A DNA stretch of 27,533 bases from JAWWBN01 sp033720955 (GCA_033720955.1 JAWWBN010000022.1:1-27533), one strand, 5' to 3'; positions 7,295 through 19,600 are shown, counted from the stretch's first letter. The notes: generated by a model from the sequence alone, not told the origin. Made by a program: numbers and translations.

Positions 7295-8794
7295 CTAGGT
7301 GGTGCGCGAAAAGAGCGGCGCGAGCGCCGGATAGTGCTCCCGGAAGCGTCGGTAGACGGGATCGTACGCCCTCCGCCCGTCCGGGTCGAAGCCGGTCGGC
7401 GGGGAGAGCCGCACCGCCGCGGCGCAGGCGTCCTCGACCGACCGCCAGATGCCCGCCCCGACGCCGGCCAGCAGAGCCGCTCCCAGGGCGGCGGCCTCGG
7501 CCGCTTCCGCGGGCACGAGCTCGACCCCCAGGCAGTCGGCCAGCACGCGCCGCCAGAGCCGGCTGGCGGCGGCGCCGCCGGAGAGCCGCACCTCCCGCAC
7601 GTCGCCGAGGCCCAGCTCCGCCATCAGGGTCAGATTGTCGCGAAGACCGCAGGCGACCCCCTCGATCACCGCCCGGGTCATGTGCGCCCGGGTGTGCTTG
7701 AGGGTCAGACCCACGAACGCGCCGCGGGCCCCGGGGTCGGCGTGCGGCGTCCGCTCGCCGGAGAGGTAGGGCAGGAAGAAGAGCTCCTCCGCCCCTCTCT
7801 CGATCTCCTCGGCCTCTCTCAGCAGATCGTCGTACGCCATGCCCGGCGCGACCGTGTCGCGGTACCAGCGCAGGCTGCCCGCCGCCGACAGCATGACGCC
7901 CATCACGTGCCAGCTCCCCGGCACGGCGTGAGGAAAGGCGTGCAGACGACCCTTCGGCTCGCTCACGGGGCGGTCGGTGGCGGCGAAGACCACGCCGGAG
8001 GTCCCCAGCGTCAGCGCCACCACTCCGGGCCGGACGGCGCCGACCCCCACCGCCTGCGCCGCCTGGTCGCCTCCCCCGCCGACCACCGGGGTGCCGGCGG
8101 CGAGCCCGGTCGCGGAGGCCGCCTCCGCGGTGACCCGGCCGGTGATCTCGGTTCCCTCGTGGGTGGCCGGCAGCCAGCCGGCCGGGATCTCCAGCGTCTC
8201 GAGGAGCTCTCGGGACCAGTCCCGGGCGGCGAGATCCAGGAGCAGGGTCCCCCCGGCGCCGGCGCGATCGGTCGCCGGCTCCCCCGTCAGCCGCCAGCGC
8301 AGGTAGTCCTTGGGGAGGAGGACGTGGCGGATCCGGCCGTAGACCTCCGGCTCGTGCTCCCGGACCCACAGCAGCTTGGGCGCGCTGAACCCGGGGTAGG
8401 CGTCGTTGCCGGTGATCCTCACCAGCCTCTCCAGACCCACCCGCCGGCGGATCTCCTCGCACTGGGCGGCGGCGCGCTGGTCGTTCCAGAGGATCGCGGG
8501 ACGCAGGACCGAGCCGGCGGCGTCGAGCAGCACCAGCCCGTGCATCTGGCCCGTCAGGCCCACCGCGACCACCGAGGCCGCCTCGGCCGAGGCCGCGACG
8601 AGGGCCTCCCCCACGGCCGCCCGGGCGGCCCCCCACCACTCGTCGGGCTCCTGCTCGGCCCAGAGCGGCCGGGGCGTCGCCAGCCCGTGCGGCGACGAGC
8701 CGACCGCCGCCACTCTGCCGCCCGCGTCGACGAGGACGGCCTTGGTCGCCGTGGTGGAGACGTCGATCCCGAGCAGGTGAGCCGCCCGGCTCAC
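7295..8794 (-). CDS. xylB: Xylulokinase (FGGY carbohydrate kinase family)
   Basis: This 499-residue cytoplasmic kinase should phosphorylate D-xylulose with ATP to xylulose 5-phosphate. N-terminal ATP-binding motif: GIDVSTTATKAVLVD (9-23). GLTGQMHGLVLLD (79-91) carries the MH pair typical of xylulokinases, and ILWNDQR follows at 101-107. The catalytic base is probably Asp243 in GGGGDQAAQ. LGTSGVVF, YLSGERTPHADP and LSGGAAASRLW complete the family pattern. Length matches XylB (about 480-500). The frame is open far upstream inside the GH3 gene, but the real start is the GTG at 8794, directly before the first strand, overlapping the GH3 stop as GTGA. No clear ribosome-binding site precedes it, so translation is probably coupled. 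A related ketose could also be the substrate, because the neighbouring isomerase is atypical. Confidence 0.9.
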   Translation of the reverse strand: MSRAAHLLGIDVSTTATKAVLVDAGGRVAAVGSSPHGLATPRPLWAEQEPDEWWGAARAAVGEALVAASAEAASVVAVGLTGQMHGLVLLDAAGSVLRPAILWNDQRAAAQCEEIRRRVGLERLVRITGNDAYPGFSAPKLLWVREHEPEVYGRIRHVLLPKDYLRWRLTGEPATDRAGAGGTLLLDLAARDWSRELLETLEIPAGWLPATHEGTEITGRVTAEAASATGLAAGTPVVGGGGDQAAQAVGVGAVRPGVVALTLGTSGVVFAATDRPVSEPKGRLHAFPHAVPGSWHVMGVMLSAAGSLRWYRDTVAPGMAYDDLLREAEEIERGAEELFFLPYLSGERTPHADPGARGAFVGLTLKHTRAHMTRAVIEGVACGLRDNLTLMAELGLGDVREVRLSGGAAASRLWRRVLADCLGVELVPAEAAEAAALGAALLAGVGAGIWRSVEDACAAAVRLSPPTGFDPDGRRAYDPVYRRFREHYPALAPLFSRTT

Positions 8795-11136
8795 CGGGCG
8801 GTCACCGTGAGCACCACCGTCTCGAGATCCACCGAGCTCGTCCCGACCATCAGCTCGAACTCTCCCGGCTCCACCCGCCGCCGCATCTCCCGGTCGAACA
8901 GCTCGAGCGCCTCGGGGCCCACCCGGAAGCGCACCGTGCGCCGCTCGCCCGGCCGCAGGGTCACCCGCTCGAACCCCGCCAGCTCCTTCACCGGCCGGGT
9001 GACCGAGCTGACCCGGTCGCGCAGATAGAGCTGGACCACCTCGTCGCCGACGCGCTCGCCGACGTTGACCACGTCCACCGACAGCGTCGCGGCCTCGCCC
9101 ACCGCGATCTCCGCCCGGTCCAGCCGCGGCCTCTCGAGCTCGAAGCGGGTGTAGGAGAGGCCGAAGCCGAAGGGGAAGAGCGGCTCGACGGGGCTGAAGA
9201 GGTAGCCGCGGCGGGCGGTCGGCTTGTGGTTGTAGAAGACCGGCACCTGGCCCACGGAGCGCGGCACGGTGACCGGCAGCTTGCCGCCGGGGTTGACCCG
9301 TCCGAAGAGCGCCCCCGCCACGGCGGCGCCGGTCTCCTGGCCCAGGTACCAGCCGTCCAGGATGGCTCCGACGTTCTCCGCGATCCACTCCACCGCGAGG
9401 GGCCGGCCGTGGATCAGCACCACCACGGTCGGCACCCCGGTGCCGGCCACCGCCCGCACCAGCTCCTCCTGCTCGCCGACCAGGTCGAGCCGGGTCCGGT
9501 CCCCCAGGTGGGTCTCGGCCCACGCCTCCCGGCTGGTCTGCTCGTTGTCCCCCACCGCCACGACGGCGACGTCGGCGGTCGCCGCCAGGCGCGCCGCCTC
9601 GGCGATGAGGGCGCGGTTCTCCGCCGGATCGGCCAGCTCCACCTCGTCGGCCCACCAGTTGCGCTCGCGGGTGATCTTTGCCCCCTGGGCCCAGACGACC
9701 TCGGCTCGGTCCCCGACCACCCTCCGAACGCCCTCGAGGATGCTCACCGTGCGGGCCGGGACGTCGCTGTAGCCCCCCAGTACCGTCTCGGCGGAATTGG
9801 GGCCGATCACCACGATCCGGTCGAGCCGCTCCAGGTCGAGGGGCAGCAGCCCGCCCTCGTTCTTGAGCAGCACCAGGCTGCGCTCTGCGGCCTCTCGCGC
9901 CAGCGCCACCGCCTCCGCGTCGGCCGTGATCCGCTCGGCGTAGTCGGGGTCCGCATAGGGGTCCTCGAACAGCCCGGCGAGAAACCTGAGCCGCAGGCTC
10001 CGCGCCAGCGCTCGATCGATCGACGCTTCCGGCACCGCGCCGGACCGCACCCGGTCCACGAGCTCGGGGAACGCCTCGCGGTCGGGCAGCTCCACGTCCA
10101 CGCCGGCCGAGAGCGCCACGGCAGCGGCCTCGCCCAGCGAGCCCACCACCCGGTGACGATCCTCCAGCTCGCGCACGGCGAAGTAGTCCGAGACCACCAC
10201 GCCGTCGAAACCCCACTCCTCGCGCAGAACGCCGTTCAGCAGCCAGTCGTTGGCGTGGGAGGGCACGCCGTCGATCTCGTTGTACGAGGCCATCACCGCC
10301 ACCGCCCCGGCCTCGCGCACCGCGCGCTCGAAAGGCGGGAAGAAGACCTCGCGCAAGACCCGTTCGGAGATGTTGGCGGGCCCGATGTTGGTGCCACTCT
10401 CCGGCTCGCCGTGCCCCGTCATGTGCTTCAGGGTGGCCAGGACCCGGTCCCGCCCCAGCGGCAGGCCGTCCCCCTGGAAGCCGCGCACCGCGGCCAGACC
10501 CATCTCGGAGACCAGGAAGGGGTCCTCGCCGTAGGTCTCCTCGATCCGCCCCCAGCGGGGATCGCGGGCCACGTCCACGACCGGGCTCAGCACGTGGGCC
10601 GCGCCGCGGGCGCGGATCTCCCGGGCGACCACGGCGTAGACCCGCTCCACGAGCTTCGGGTCCCAGGAAGAGGCCAGGGCGATGGCCTGCGGGAAGTGGG
10701 TCGCGCCGCGAGCCTGGAAGCCGTGCAGCCCCTCCTCGTGCATCAGCGCCGGAATCCCCAGACGCGTCTTCTCGACCAGGTAGCGCTGGATCGCATTCAC
10801 CAGCTCGACCGTCTCCCGTGCCGTCCGCCCCGGAGTGACCCCCGGGACTCCGCGGCCGAAGTTGTCGGACGGCCGGGCGACGTGCCCGATGCCGTGCGGA
10901 ATGGTCTGCGCCGCCAGCTCGGGCAGGAAGATCCCCTCCGCGTCGAGCAGGGCGTTTTTCTCAGCCCAGACGCAGAGGAGCTGGGCCACCTTCTCCTCGA
11001 GGGTCATGCGGCCCAGCAGGTCCGCCACCCGCTCGTCCACCGAAAGGCCGGGGTCCCGGTAGGGCGGTGCTGAGCCGGCGGCCGCGAGGGCGGCGACGGC
11101 GGCCACGGCGAGCGAGAAGAGGACGGCCCGTCTCAT
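8791..11136 (-). CDS. Exported GH3 beta-glucosidase / beta-xylosidase
   Basis: This 781-residue enzyme has a signal peptide (VLFSLAVAAVAALAAAGSA, residues 5-23) and so acts in the periplasm or outside. The GH3 TIM-barrel domain runs to about 380: MHEEGLHG (132-139) in the substrate pocket, LKHMTGHGEPESG with Lys237-His238, and the nucleophile Asp317 in VVVSDYFA. The alpha/beta sandwich domain follows (RSLVLLKNEGGLLPL and onwards), then a C-terminal fibronectin-III-like domain with VNVGERVGDEVVQLYL. This architecture is shared by BglX-type beta-glucosidases and bacterial beta-xylosidases. Sequence alone does not separate them; the flanking isomerase and xylulokinase favour a pentose-releasing role. 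Both ends overlap neighbours by 4 nt: ATGA with the isomerase stop and GTGA with the xylulokinase start. Confidence 0.92.
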   Translation of the reverse strand: MRRAVLFSLAVAAVAALAAAGSAPPYRDPGLSVDERVADLLGRMTLEEKVAQLLCVWAEKNALLDAEGIFLPELAAQTIPHGIGHVARPSDNFGRGVPGVTPGRTARETVELVNAIQRYLVEKTRLGIPALMHEEGLHGFQARGATHFPQAIALASSWDPKLVERVYAVVAREIRARGAAHVLSPVVDVARDPRWGRIEETYGEDPFLVSEMGLAAVRGFQGDGLPLGRDRVLATLKHMTGHGEPESGTNIGPANISERVLREVFFPPFERAVREAGAVAVMASYNEIDGVPSHANDWLLNGVLREEWGFDGVVVSDYFAVRELEDRHRVVGSLGEAAAVALSAGVDVELPDREAFPELVDRVRSGAVPEASIDRALARSLRLRFLAGLFEDPYADPDYAERITADAEAVALAREAAERSLVLLKNEGGLLPLDLERLDRIVVIGPNSAETVLGGYSDVPARTVSILEGVRRVVGDRAEVVWAQGAKITRERNWWADEVELADPAENRALIAEAARLAATADVAVVAVGDNEQTSREAWAETHLGDRTRLDLVGEQEELVRAVAGTGVPTVVVLIHGRPLAVEWIAENVGAILDGWYLGQETGAAVAGALFGRVNPGGKLPVTVPRSVGQVPVFYNHKPTARRGYLFSPVEPLFPFGFGLSYTRFELERPRLDRAEIAVGEAATLSVDVVNVGERVGDEVVQLYLRDRVSSVTRPVKELAGFERVTLRPGERRTVRFRVGPEALELFDREMRRRVEPGEFELMVGTSSVDLETVVLTVTAR

Positions 11137-12290
11137 TCCTCGGACCGGACGACGTCGTCGAGCGGCGGCAGCCGGCTCGGGTCGGGCGCCCGCTCGCGGA
11201 TCAGGTAGGCCTCCAGCCAGCCGCGCCGGCGGTCCGGGCGCAGCGAGGCCTCGACGATCCCCGCGTGGTCGAGGCGGTTGATGCGGTCGTTGGCCGCCCG
11301 GAGGGCGTCCATCGAGTTCCGGATCGCCACCTCCACCGGCATCCGCTCCGGATTGACGTCGATCCCGAAGTGCCCCCGGTAGCCGTGCATCTTGAGGGTG
11401 TAGAGACCCGCCTCCATCTGCTCGGGGGAGACCACTCCGACGTTGAGGTCCTGGTCGTAGTTCCCCAGCGGCTGGCTGTTCCAGTGGGTGTGGGCCAGCC
11501 GGCCCTCCGACAGGGGCCAGGAGAGGGCGTAGGGCAGGTCCTCGTAGCCCATCAGGACGTGCCCGATCTCCGGGTTCAGGCAGACCAGCTTGTGGCCGTC
11601 GGCGAGGAGGGCGCGGTTCTCCTGCGCCGTCAGCATGGCCTCCACCTGGTGGCCCAGCAGCACGCCCTCCGGAGTGAGCCCGTAGAGGATGCGCCCTCGC
11701 GGCTCGTAGGGCTTGGGCTCGAAGGCGACGCGGACGCCCGGCGCGCGGTCCATCGCCTCCGCCAGACCGTGGGCGAAGCGACGCCGCATCTCCGCGAAGT
11801 CGATCCCGAAGGGGTTCTCGTACCCGTCGATCCCCGCCCAGACGACCGCGAAGTCGGCCTCCACCCGTCGCGCCATCTCGAACGCCCGCGCGGCCCGCTC
11901 CACCGCCCGACGGCGAGGCTCCGGCAGGGGGTTCGACAGCGACCCGAACTCGAACTCCCGGTCGTAGAAGAGGAGCGGGATCACGGTGATGAGGCGGATC
12001 CCCGTGTCCCGCTGGAACTGCCGCCAGGTCTCCAGGTTTTCCTCGTTGACCTCGTTCGGGTAGTGCGCCTCCAACCCGACGAGCCCGTGGTCGGCCAGCC
12101 GGGCGGCGATCTCGAGCCGCCTCTCGAGGTCCAGGTCGTCCCTGTACTTGGCGTGGAAGCGGCTGTCGAACGGAGAGAAGAACCAGATCCCGGCCGAGAA
12201 GCGGAGCTCGAGCTCGAAGCTCTCGAGGTGCCTTGTCAGCTCGTCCGGCGAGCGGTGGCGAGCCTGAGGTCGGAGGTCTTCCAGCGGCAT
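11133..12290 (-). CDS. Xylose-isomerase-like TIM-barrel sugar isomerase with altered metal site
   Basis: This 385-residue cytoplasmic protein resembles actinobacterial-type xylose isomerase in length and motifs: FSAGIWFF (31-38), a His in LEAHYPNE (His76), VAFEPKPYEPRG (188-199, metal ligand Glu191), NPEIGH (239-244, Glu241 and His244), YDQDLNVG (278-285, Asp279 and Asp281) and FGIDVN (308-313, Asp311). Two active-site positions differ: the metal-1 aspartate of the usual HIDLN segment is His269 in HTHWNSQ, and the Asp that pairs with the catalytic His is Asn79. A His at the metal position is reminiscent of L-rhamnose isomerases, so the true substrate may be another aldose. The ATG at 12290 has only a weak GGA-rich leader; it lies 16 nt after the symporter stop. 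The stop overlaps the GH3 start (ATGA). Confidence 0.8.
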   Translation of the reverse strand: MPLEDLRPQARHRSPDELTRHLESFELELRFSAGIWFFSPFDSRFHAKYRDDLDLERRLEIAARLADHGLVGLEAHYPNEVNEENLETWRQFQRDTGIRLITVIPLLFYDREFEFGSLSNPLPEPRRRAVERAARAFEMARRVEADFAVVWAGIDGYENPFGIDFAEMRRRFAHGLAEAMDRAPGVRVAFEPKPYEPRGRILYGLTPEGVLLGHQVEAMLTAQENRALLADGHKLVCLNPEIGHVLMGYEDLPYALSWPLSEGRLAHTHWNSQPLGNYDQDLNVGVVSPEQMEAGLYTLKMHGYRGHFGIDVNPERMPVEVAIRNSMDALRAANDRINRLDHAGIVEASLRPDRRRGWLEAYLIRERAPDPSRLPPLDDVVRSEE

Positions 12291-12306
12291 CTCGTCGTCC
12301 GCGGTC

Positions 12307-13962
12307 TCAGTCGAAAAAGAGGCCCGAGAAAGTGACCATCACCACCAGCACCAGCAGGACCAGCACCGCGGAGAGCCGGGCGTCCAGACGGCGCCAGCCG
12401 GCTCGCGGAGCGGCTCGGCCCTCCGTCTCCCGCGCCGGCGGCCCGGGGCCGGTCGCGCCGCCGAAGGTGAGCCCGGCGACCCGCTCGGGGTCGGGCGGCC
12501 GGGTCAGGAGGCTCACCACGACCAGCACCGCCGAGCAGACCACGAAGAGGAGGGCCGCGAAGTTCAGGAAGTTGATGGTTGCATAGGCGTAAAGCAGGCC
12601 GTCGAGCGACTCCCGGTCGAGCTCCAGCACCAGCCGTCCCATGCCGAGGAAGAAGCCGGTCAGGAGAGAGGCCATGGCGCCCGCGGCGTTGAGCCGCTTC
12701 CAGAACAGGCCGAGCAGAAAGACCGCCGCGATCGGCGGCGCGATGTAGGCCTGGACGCTCTGCAGGTACTTGTAGAGGACGCCGGAGATGTTGGACATCA
12801 GGGGGATCCAGGCCAGGCCCAGGACGACCAGCACGGCGGTCGAGAGCTGCCCCACCAGGACCAGCCGCCGCTCCGACGCCGCGGGGCGGAGCTTCTTGTA
12901 GATGTCCAGGGTGATCAGGGTCGAGCAGGAGTTGAACACCGACGACAGGCTGCTCATGAGGGCCGCGATCAGACCCGCCACCACTAGGCCCCGCACGCCC
13001 ACCGGCAGCAGCGCGGCCACCAGGGTCGGCAGCGCCTGGTCGGGGGAGGCGAGCTCGATGCGGCCGGTCTGGGCCAGACAGTAGGCGATCACCCCCGGCA
13101 CCACGAAGAGGAAGAGCGGCAACTGCTTCAGGTAGCCGGCGAAGATGGTGCCCCGCCGCGCGTCGTCTATCCCCCGGGCCGACAGGGTGCGCTGGACGAT
13201 GAACTGGTCGGTGCACCAGTACCAGATGGCGATGATCGGCGCCCCGAACACCATGCCGGTCCACGGGAACTCGGGGTGGGAGAGGGACTTCCAGATGTTG
13301 AAGAAGCCCGGCTCGGCGGCGGCGACCATGGCCGTCCAGCCGCCCAGCTCCGCGAGCCCCAGGACCGTCACCATCACAGCGCCCACGATCAGCACGCAGG
13401 CCTGCAGCAGGTCGGTGTAGACCACCGCCCTGAGGCCCCCGAGGATGGTGTAGACGCCGGTGATGACCACGACCACGAGCGCGCCGGTCCAGAAGTCGAT
13501 CCCCATGAGCGACTCGAAGACCACCCCGCCGGCGTAGATGGTCACCGAGATCTTGGTGAGCACGTAGCCGATGATGGCGACCACCGACAGGTACCAGCGC
13601 GCAGCGGGAGAGTAGCGCCGCTCGAGGAACTCCGGCATGGTGAAGACGCCGCTCCGGACGTAGAAGGGCACGAAGACCCAGCCCAGAAGCAGAAGAATCA
13701 GCGAGGCCTGGAGCTCGAGCTGACCGAAGACCAGGCCCGAGGCGGCGCCGGTGCCCGCCAGCCCCACCAGGTGCTCCGAGCCGATGTTGGAAGCGAAGAG
13801 AGAGGCGCCGACCACGAACCACCCCACGTTGCGCCCGGCCAGGAAGTAGTCGGCCGCGGTCTCCTCGCCCCGGATCTCCTTGCGGATCGCCCAGACGGCG
13901 ACCGCGATGACCACCGCGAAGTAGGCGGCGAGGACGAACCAGTCTAGGGTCTCGATTCCCAA
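12307..13962 (-). CDS. SGLT-type sodium/sugar symporter (SSS family), copy 2
   Basis: This 551-residue transporter is a close paralogue of the symporter at 5647-7281. The two align without gaps over at least the first 260 residues, including SNIGSEHLVGLAG, FTMPEFLERRYS, KISVTI, WYWCTDQFIVQR and the Na-site helix MSSLSSVFNSCST. They diverge in the first membrane segment, around 215-232 and in the C-terminal tail. The putative sugar-site residues Asn59, His64 and Glu83 are kept. The start is TTG at 13962: GGAGGT (13970-13975) lies 7 nt upstream, and the residue aligns with the GTG start of copy 1. A nearby ATG 5 nt upstream is out of frame. It lies 45 nt after the lipoprotein GH3 stop and 16 nt before the isomerase gene. 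Confidence 0.92.
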   Translation of the reverse strand: MGIETLDWFVLAAYFAVVIAVAVWAIRKEIRGEETAADYFLAGRNVGWFVVGASLFASNIGSEHLVGLAGTGAASGLVFGQLELQASLILLLLGWVFVPFYVRSGVFTMPEFLERRYSPAARWYLSVVAIIGYVLTKISVTIYAGGVVFESLMGIDFWTGALVVVVITGVYTILGGLRAVVYTDLLQACVLIVGAVMVTVLGLAELGGWTAMVAAAEPGFFNIWKSLSHPEFPWTGMVFGAPIIAIWYWCTDQFIVQRTLSARGIDDARRGTIFAGYLKQLPLFLFVVPGVIAYCLAQTGRIELASPDQALPTLVAALLPVGVRGLVVAGLIAALMSSLSSVFNSCSTLITLDIYKKLRPAASERRLVLVGQLSTAVLVVLGLAWIPLMSNISGVLYKYLQSVQAYIAPPIAAVFLLGLFWKRLNAAGAMASLLTGFFLGMGRLVLELDRESLDGLLYAYATINFLNFAALLFVVCSAVLVVVSLLTRPPDPERVAGLTFGGATGPGPPARETEGRAAPRAGWRRLDARLSAVLVLLVLVVMVTFSGLFFD

Positions 13963-13969
13963 GTCATCG

Positions 13970-13975
13970 ACCTCC
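13970..13975 (-). promoter_or_regulatory. Ribosome-binding site fixing the TTG start of symporter copy 2
   Basis: GGAGGT on the minus strand lies 7 nt before TTG (13962-13960). The only nearby ATG is shifted out of frame, so this site decides for the rare TTG start. Confidence 0.75.
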
Positions 13976-14007
13976 GGCGCAGGAGCCGGCGCGGAGCGTG
14001 GGGCTCG

Positions 14008-16575
<2,568 letters not shown>

Positions 16576-16599
16576 GCCGCCTCCTCGCGGTAGGGGAAG

Positions 16600-16638
16600 A
16601 AAAATGGCGGGCCGCGACGTGCTGTGCCGCGACCCGCC
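16600..16638 (-). terminator. Rho-independent terminator after the TonB receptor gene
   Basis: Reading the minus strand, a 13-bp stem (arms 16638-16626 and 16618-16606, with two G-U pairs, otherwise all G-C or A-U) encloses a 7-nt loop. One base and then five T residues (16604-16600) follow. It lies 22 nt after the receptor stop and 24 nt before the lipoprotein GH3 start, so it should end or reduce transcription between the receptor and the downstream genes. Confidence 0.85.
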
Positions 16639-16660
16639 CAACTTCTCGACCGGAAGAGCT

Positions 16661-19600
16661 CTAGAAGGTGAGCTTCAGGCCGAGCTGAATCTGCCTCGGG
16701 TCCCGGGCGCCGAAGGCCTGACCGAAGGTAGGCGACGGCGTGGACTCGATGATGGCGGTCTGCGTGTCGTCGAACGTCACGACACCGTTGTAGCCGGTGT
16801 CCACGCCCACGAAGTTGTCGGTGTTGAAGATGTTGAAGATCTCGATCCGGAGCTGCAGGTCGAACCGGTCCCCGATCGGAATGCCCTTGTAGAAGGAGAC
16901 GTCCGTCTGGAAGAAGTCCGGGCCCTCGCAGGCGCCGCGGCTGGCCATCTGGCCGGTCTGGCCGAGCTGGTATCCCACCAGCGTGAAGGCGTCCGGGTTG
17001 ATGATCTGGGTGCCGCTGCCGCCGCAGGAGCCGACCTGGATCGGCCGCTGGTTGTCGTTGAAGCCGGTGCCGGCGTAGCCGACGCCGTTGACCGCTCCGC
17101 CGGTCACCACCGTGAGCGGCGTGCCGGTCTGGTAGATGGCGATCACGCCGATCGTCCAGTTGCCGAGCAGCGCCTCCTTCCAGCCTCCCACCCCGTCGAA
17201 GGTCGGCAGGTTGTGAATCAGGCTGGCGTTGGTGATCCAGTCGCGGTGCAGCGCCGCCGGGCCGTAGTCCAGGCCCGGGTTGGCCAGGTCGGTGATGTTG
17301 CCGAGCTGCGGGCCGGCCGACGACGAGCCGACGTCGGTGTCGGCGTCGAAGTCGGCGACCGTCGCCGAGACCTGGAACTGGGAGCCGCGGCCGTACCGCG
17401 CGATGAACTGCGCCTGCAGGGAGTCGTAGTCGGACCGGCCGTTCGTCTGCCAGAAGAGGATCGGGTTGTCGCCGAAGACTCCGAAGGGACGCAGGCCCGC
17501 GCGGCAGCCGGCATCGGCGCCACAGCGCACGTACTCCAGCCGGTCGGCGACGCCGTTGCCGTTCGGGTCCCCGGCGGGCACCTGGTTGATGTCCACCGGG
17601 CGGATGAGCTGACGGCCGCGGTTGCCCACGTAGGAGAGCTCCAGCGTCATGTTGTCGTTGAGACGCTGCTCCCAGGTCAGGTTGAACTGCAGGTTGTAGG
17701 GCGTCTCGGCGTTGGGATCGATGCCCCGAGCCGGGATGCCGCGGTTGAAGCCGTCGAGGAAGAAGCTGCTGCCGTCGAGGGTGCGGATGCCGCTGGTGAA
17801 CTCGGAGAACGGCGCGTTCTGCGAGAAGTCGAGCTGGATGTTCACCCGCTCGCGCTGGAAGAACTGGCCGAAGCCGGCGCGCACTACGTGCTTGCCGTTG
17901 CCGAAGATGTCCCAGGCGGCGCCCAGCCGCGGCGCGAAGTTGTTGTCGTCCTCCTTGGCCAGGCCGCGGCCGGGGCCGGGAGCGCCACCGGCGAAGCCGG
18001 CCTCGCCGCAGAAGTCGGTGCCGGGCACCTGGAGGATGCCGTTGCACGGATCGCCGCCCAGGGCGGGATCGAAGGCGCTCGGCACGAAGCTGTTGATGTT
18101 GTTGCCCGTGGCGTACGGCCAGTCGAACTGCGAGTAGCGGACGCCGAAGTCCACGGTGAGGTTGGGCAGCGCCTGCCAGGAGTCGGCGACGTAGAACTCG
18201 AGGTCCTCCCACTTCACCTCCGGCGCCGGGATGGCCGAGCGCTCGGCGAAGCCGAAGTACATGCCGTCGATCAGGAAGTCGGCGGCGCCGTTGCCGGTGG
18301 TGTTGAAGGCCCAGGGATCGACGCCGGCGCCGTTGCCGGGGAAGCCGCCCCAGAGCTGCACCGCCTCCTGGGAGGCCGAGCCGCAGCAGACCTCGACCTT
18401 GTCGTACTCGCCGTAGAGGACCCCGGCCTTGAGCTCGTGCCGGCCGAAGACCTGCTGGTAGTCGTCCTTGAAGATGAGCTGGTCGTGCGAGTTGCGCCAC
18501 GGCGCGATGTTCCAGAGCGTCGGCAGGCCGCCGCCGCCCCAGAAGACCGGGTGGCTGACACCGTCGCTGGCGAACTTGTCCTCCACGGGGAAGAACGTCG
18601 GGATCGAGCTGGTGATGTTGCGGTAGAGCGCCAGATCGCCGCCCTGTTCGATGTTGATCTCGTTGCCGTTCTTCGACACGGTCAGGGTGTTGACCGCCGA
18701 GGAGCCGATCACGTTGGTGAGCTGGCCGACGAGCGAGTCGCTGGGCTGCAGCCAGCTCGAGTCGGCGGTCGGGAAGGGATCGTCGCCCCAGAGCCCGTTC
18801 GTGTCACCGGCGTTGGGCGCGCTGTTGTCCCAGTCGTCCTCGGTGTAGCGCACGAGGACGCTGGCGCTGTCGCTGGCGGCCCAATCGACACGGGTGTTGA
18901 TCTGGTTCCACTCGATCGGCGTGTTCACCGCCTCGACCCAGTTCGTGCAGCTTCCGGCGATCGAGGTGTTGGGCACCGGGTAGAGCTGCAGGTAGAGCAG
19001 CCCGGCGTCGCTGATGCGCTCGCTCGGGATCACGTTGCCGGGGAAGGGCTGGCCGGTGACCGGGTCCACCGGCACGGCGTTGCCGAAGCCGCAGTCGGGG
19101 TTGATGTTGCTGAAGTCGCCCTGGCGCTGGGCCAGGGTGGGCACGAAGCCCGAGCGCACGACGCCGCGCTCCTCGTCGTTCCACTCCGAGGAGAGGAAGA
19201 AGTGCACCTTGTCGCGACGGATGGGCCCGCCGAACGTGAAGCCGTAGTCGTGGCGATCCAGGGGCTCCGTGTCCAGGCCGGCCCGCTCGATGAACTCGTT
19301 GGGCTCGTTGAGGCTGTCGCTGCGATGGAAGTAGAAGACGCTGCCCTTGAAGTCGTTGGTGCCGCTGCGGGTCACCAGGTTGACCTGGGCCCCGGCGGCG
19401 CCTCCGAACTCGGCGCCGTAGCTGTTGCGGTGGATCTTGAACTCCTCGATGGCGTCGACGGAGGGGTAGATCAGGATGGTGCGGTTCGAGCCGACGTCGT
19501 TGTTGTTGGCGCCGTCCACCGTCCACAGGTTGCCGGTGGTGTTGCCGCCGCTGACCGACAGGTCGCTGCCGGTGAGGAGGCCCTTGTTCTTGGTGTTGAG

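Noticed and set aside
4486..7701. Plus-strand open frame of about 1,070 codons spanning the end of GH16 and the opposing symporter
   Set aside because: It is an out-of-frame shadow of GH16 followed by antisense of the symporter; its Arg/Gly/His-rich composition shows no fold or motif.
13963..14007. Small GC hairpin (CCGGC/GCCGG) before symporter copy 2 as a regulatory structure
   Set aside because: Only 5 bp, and such pairs are common at this base composition.
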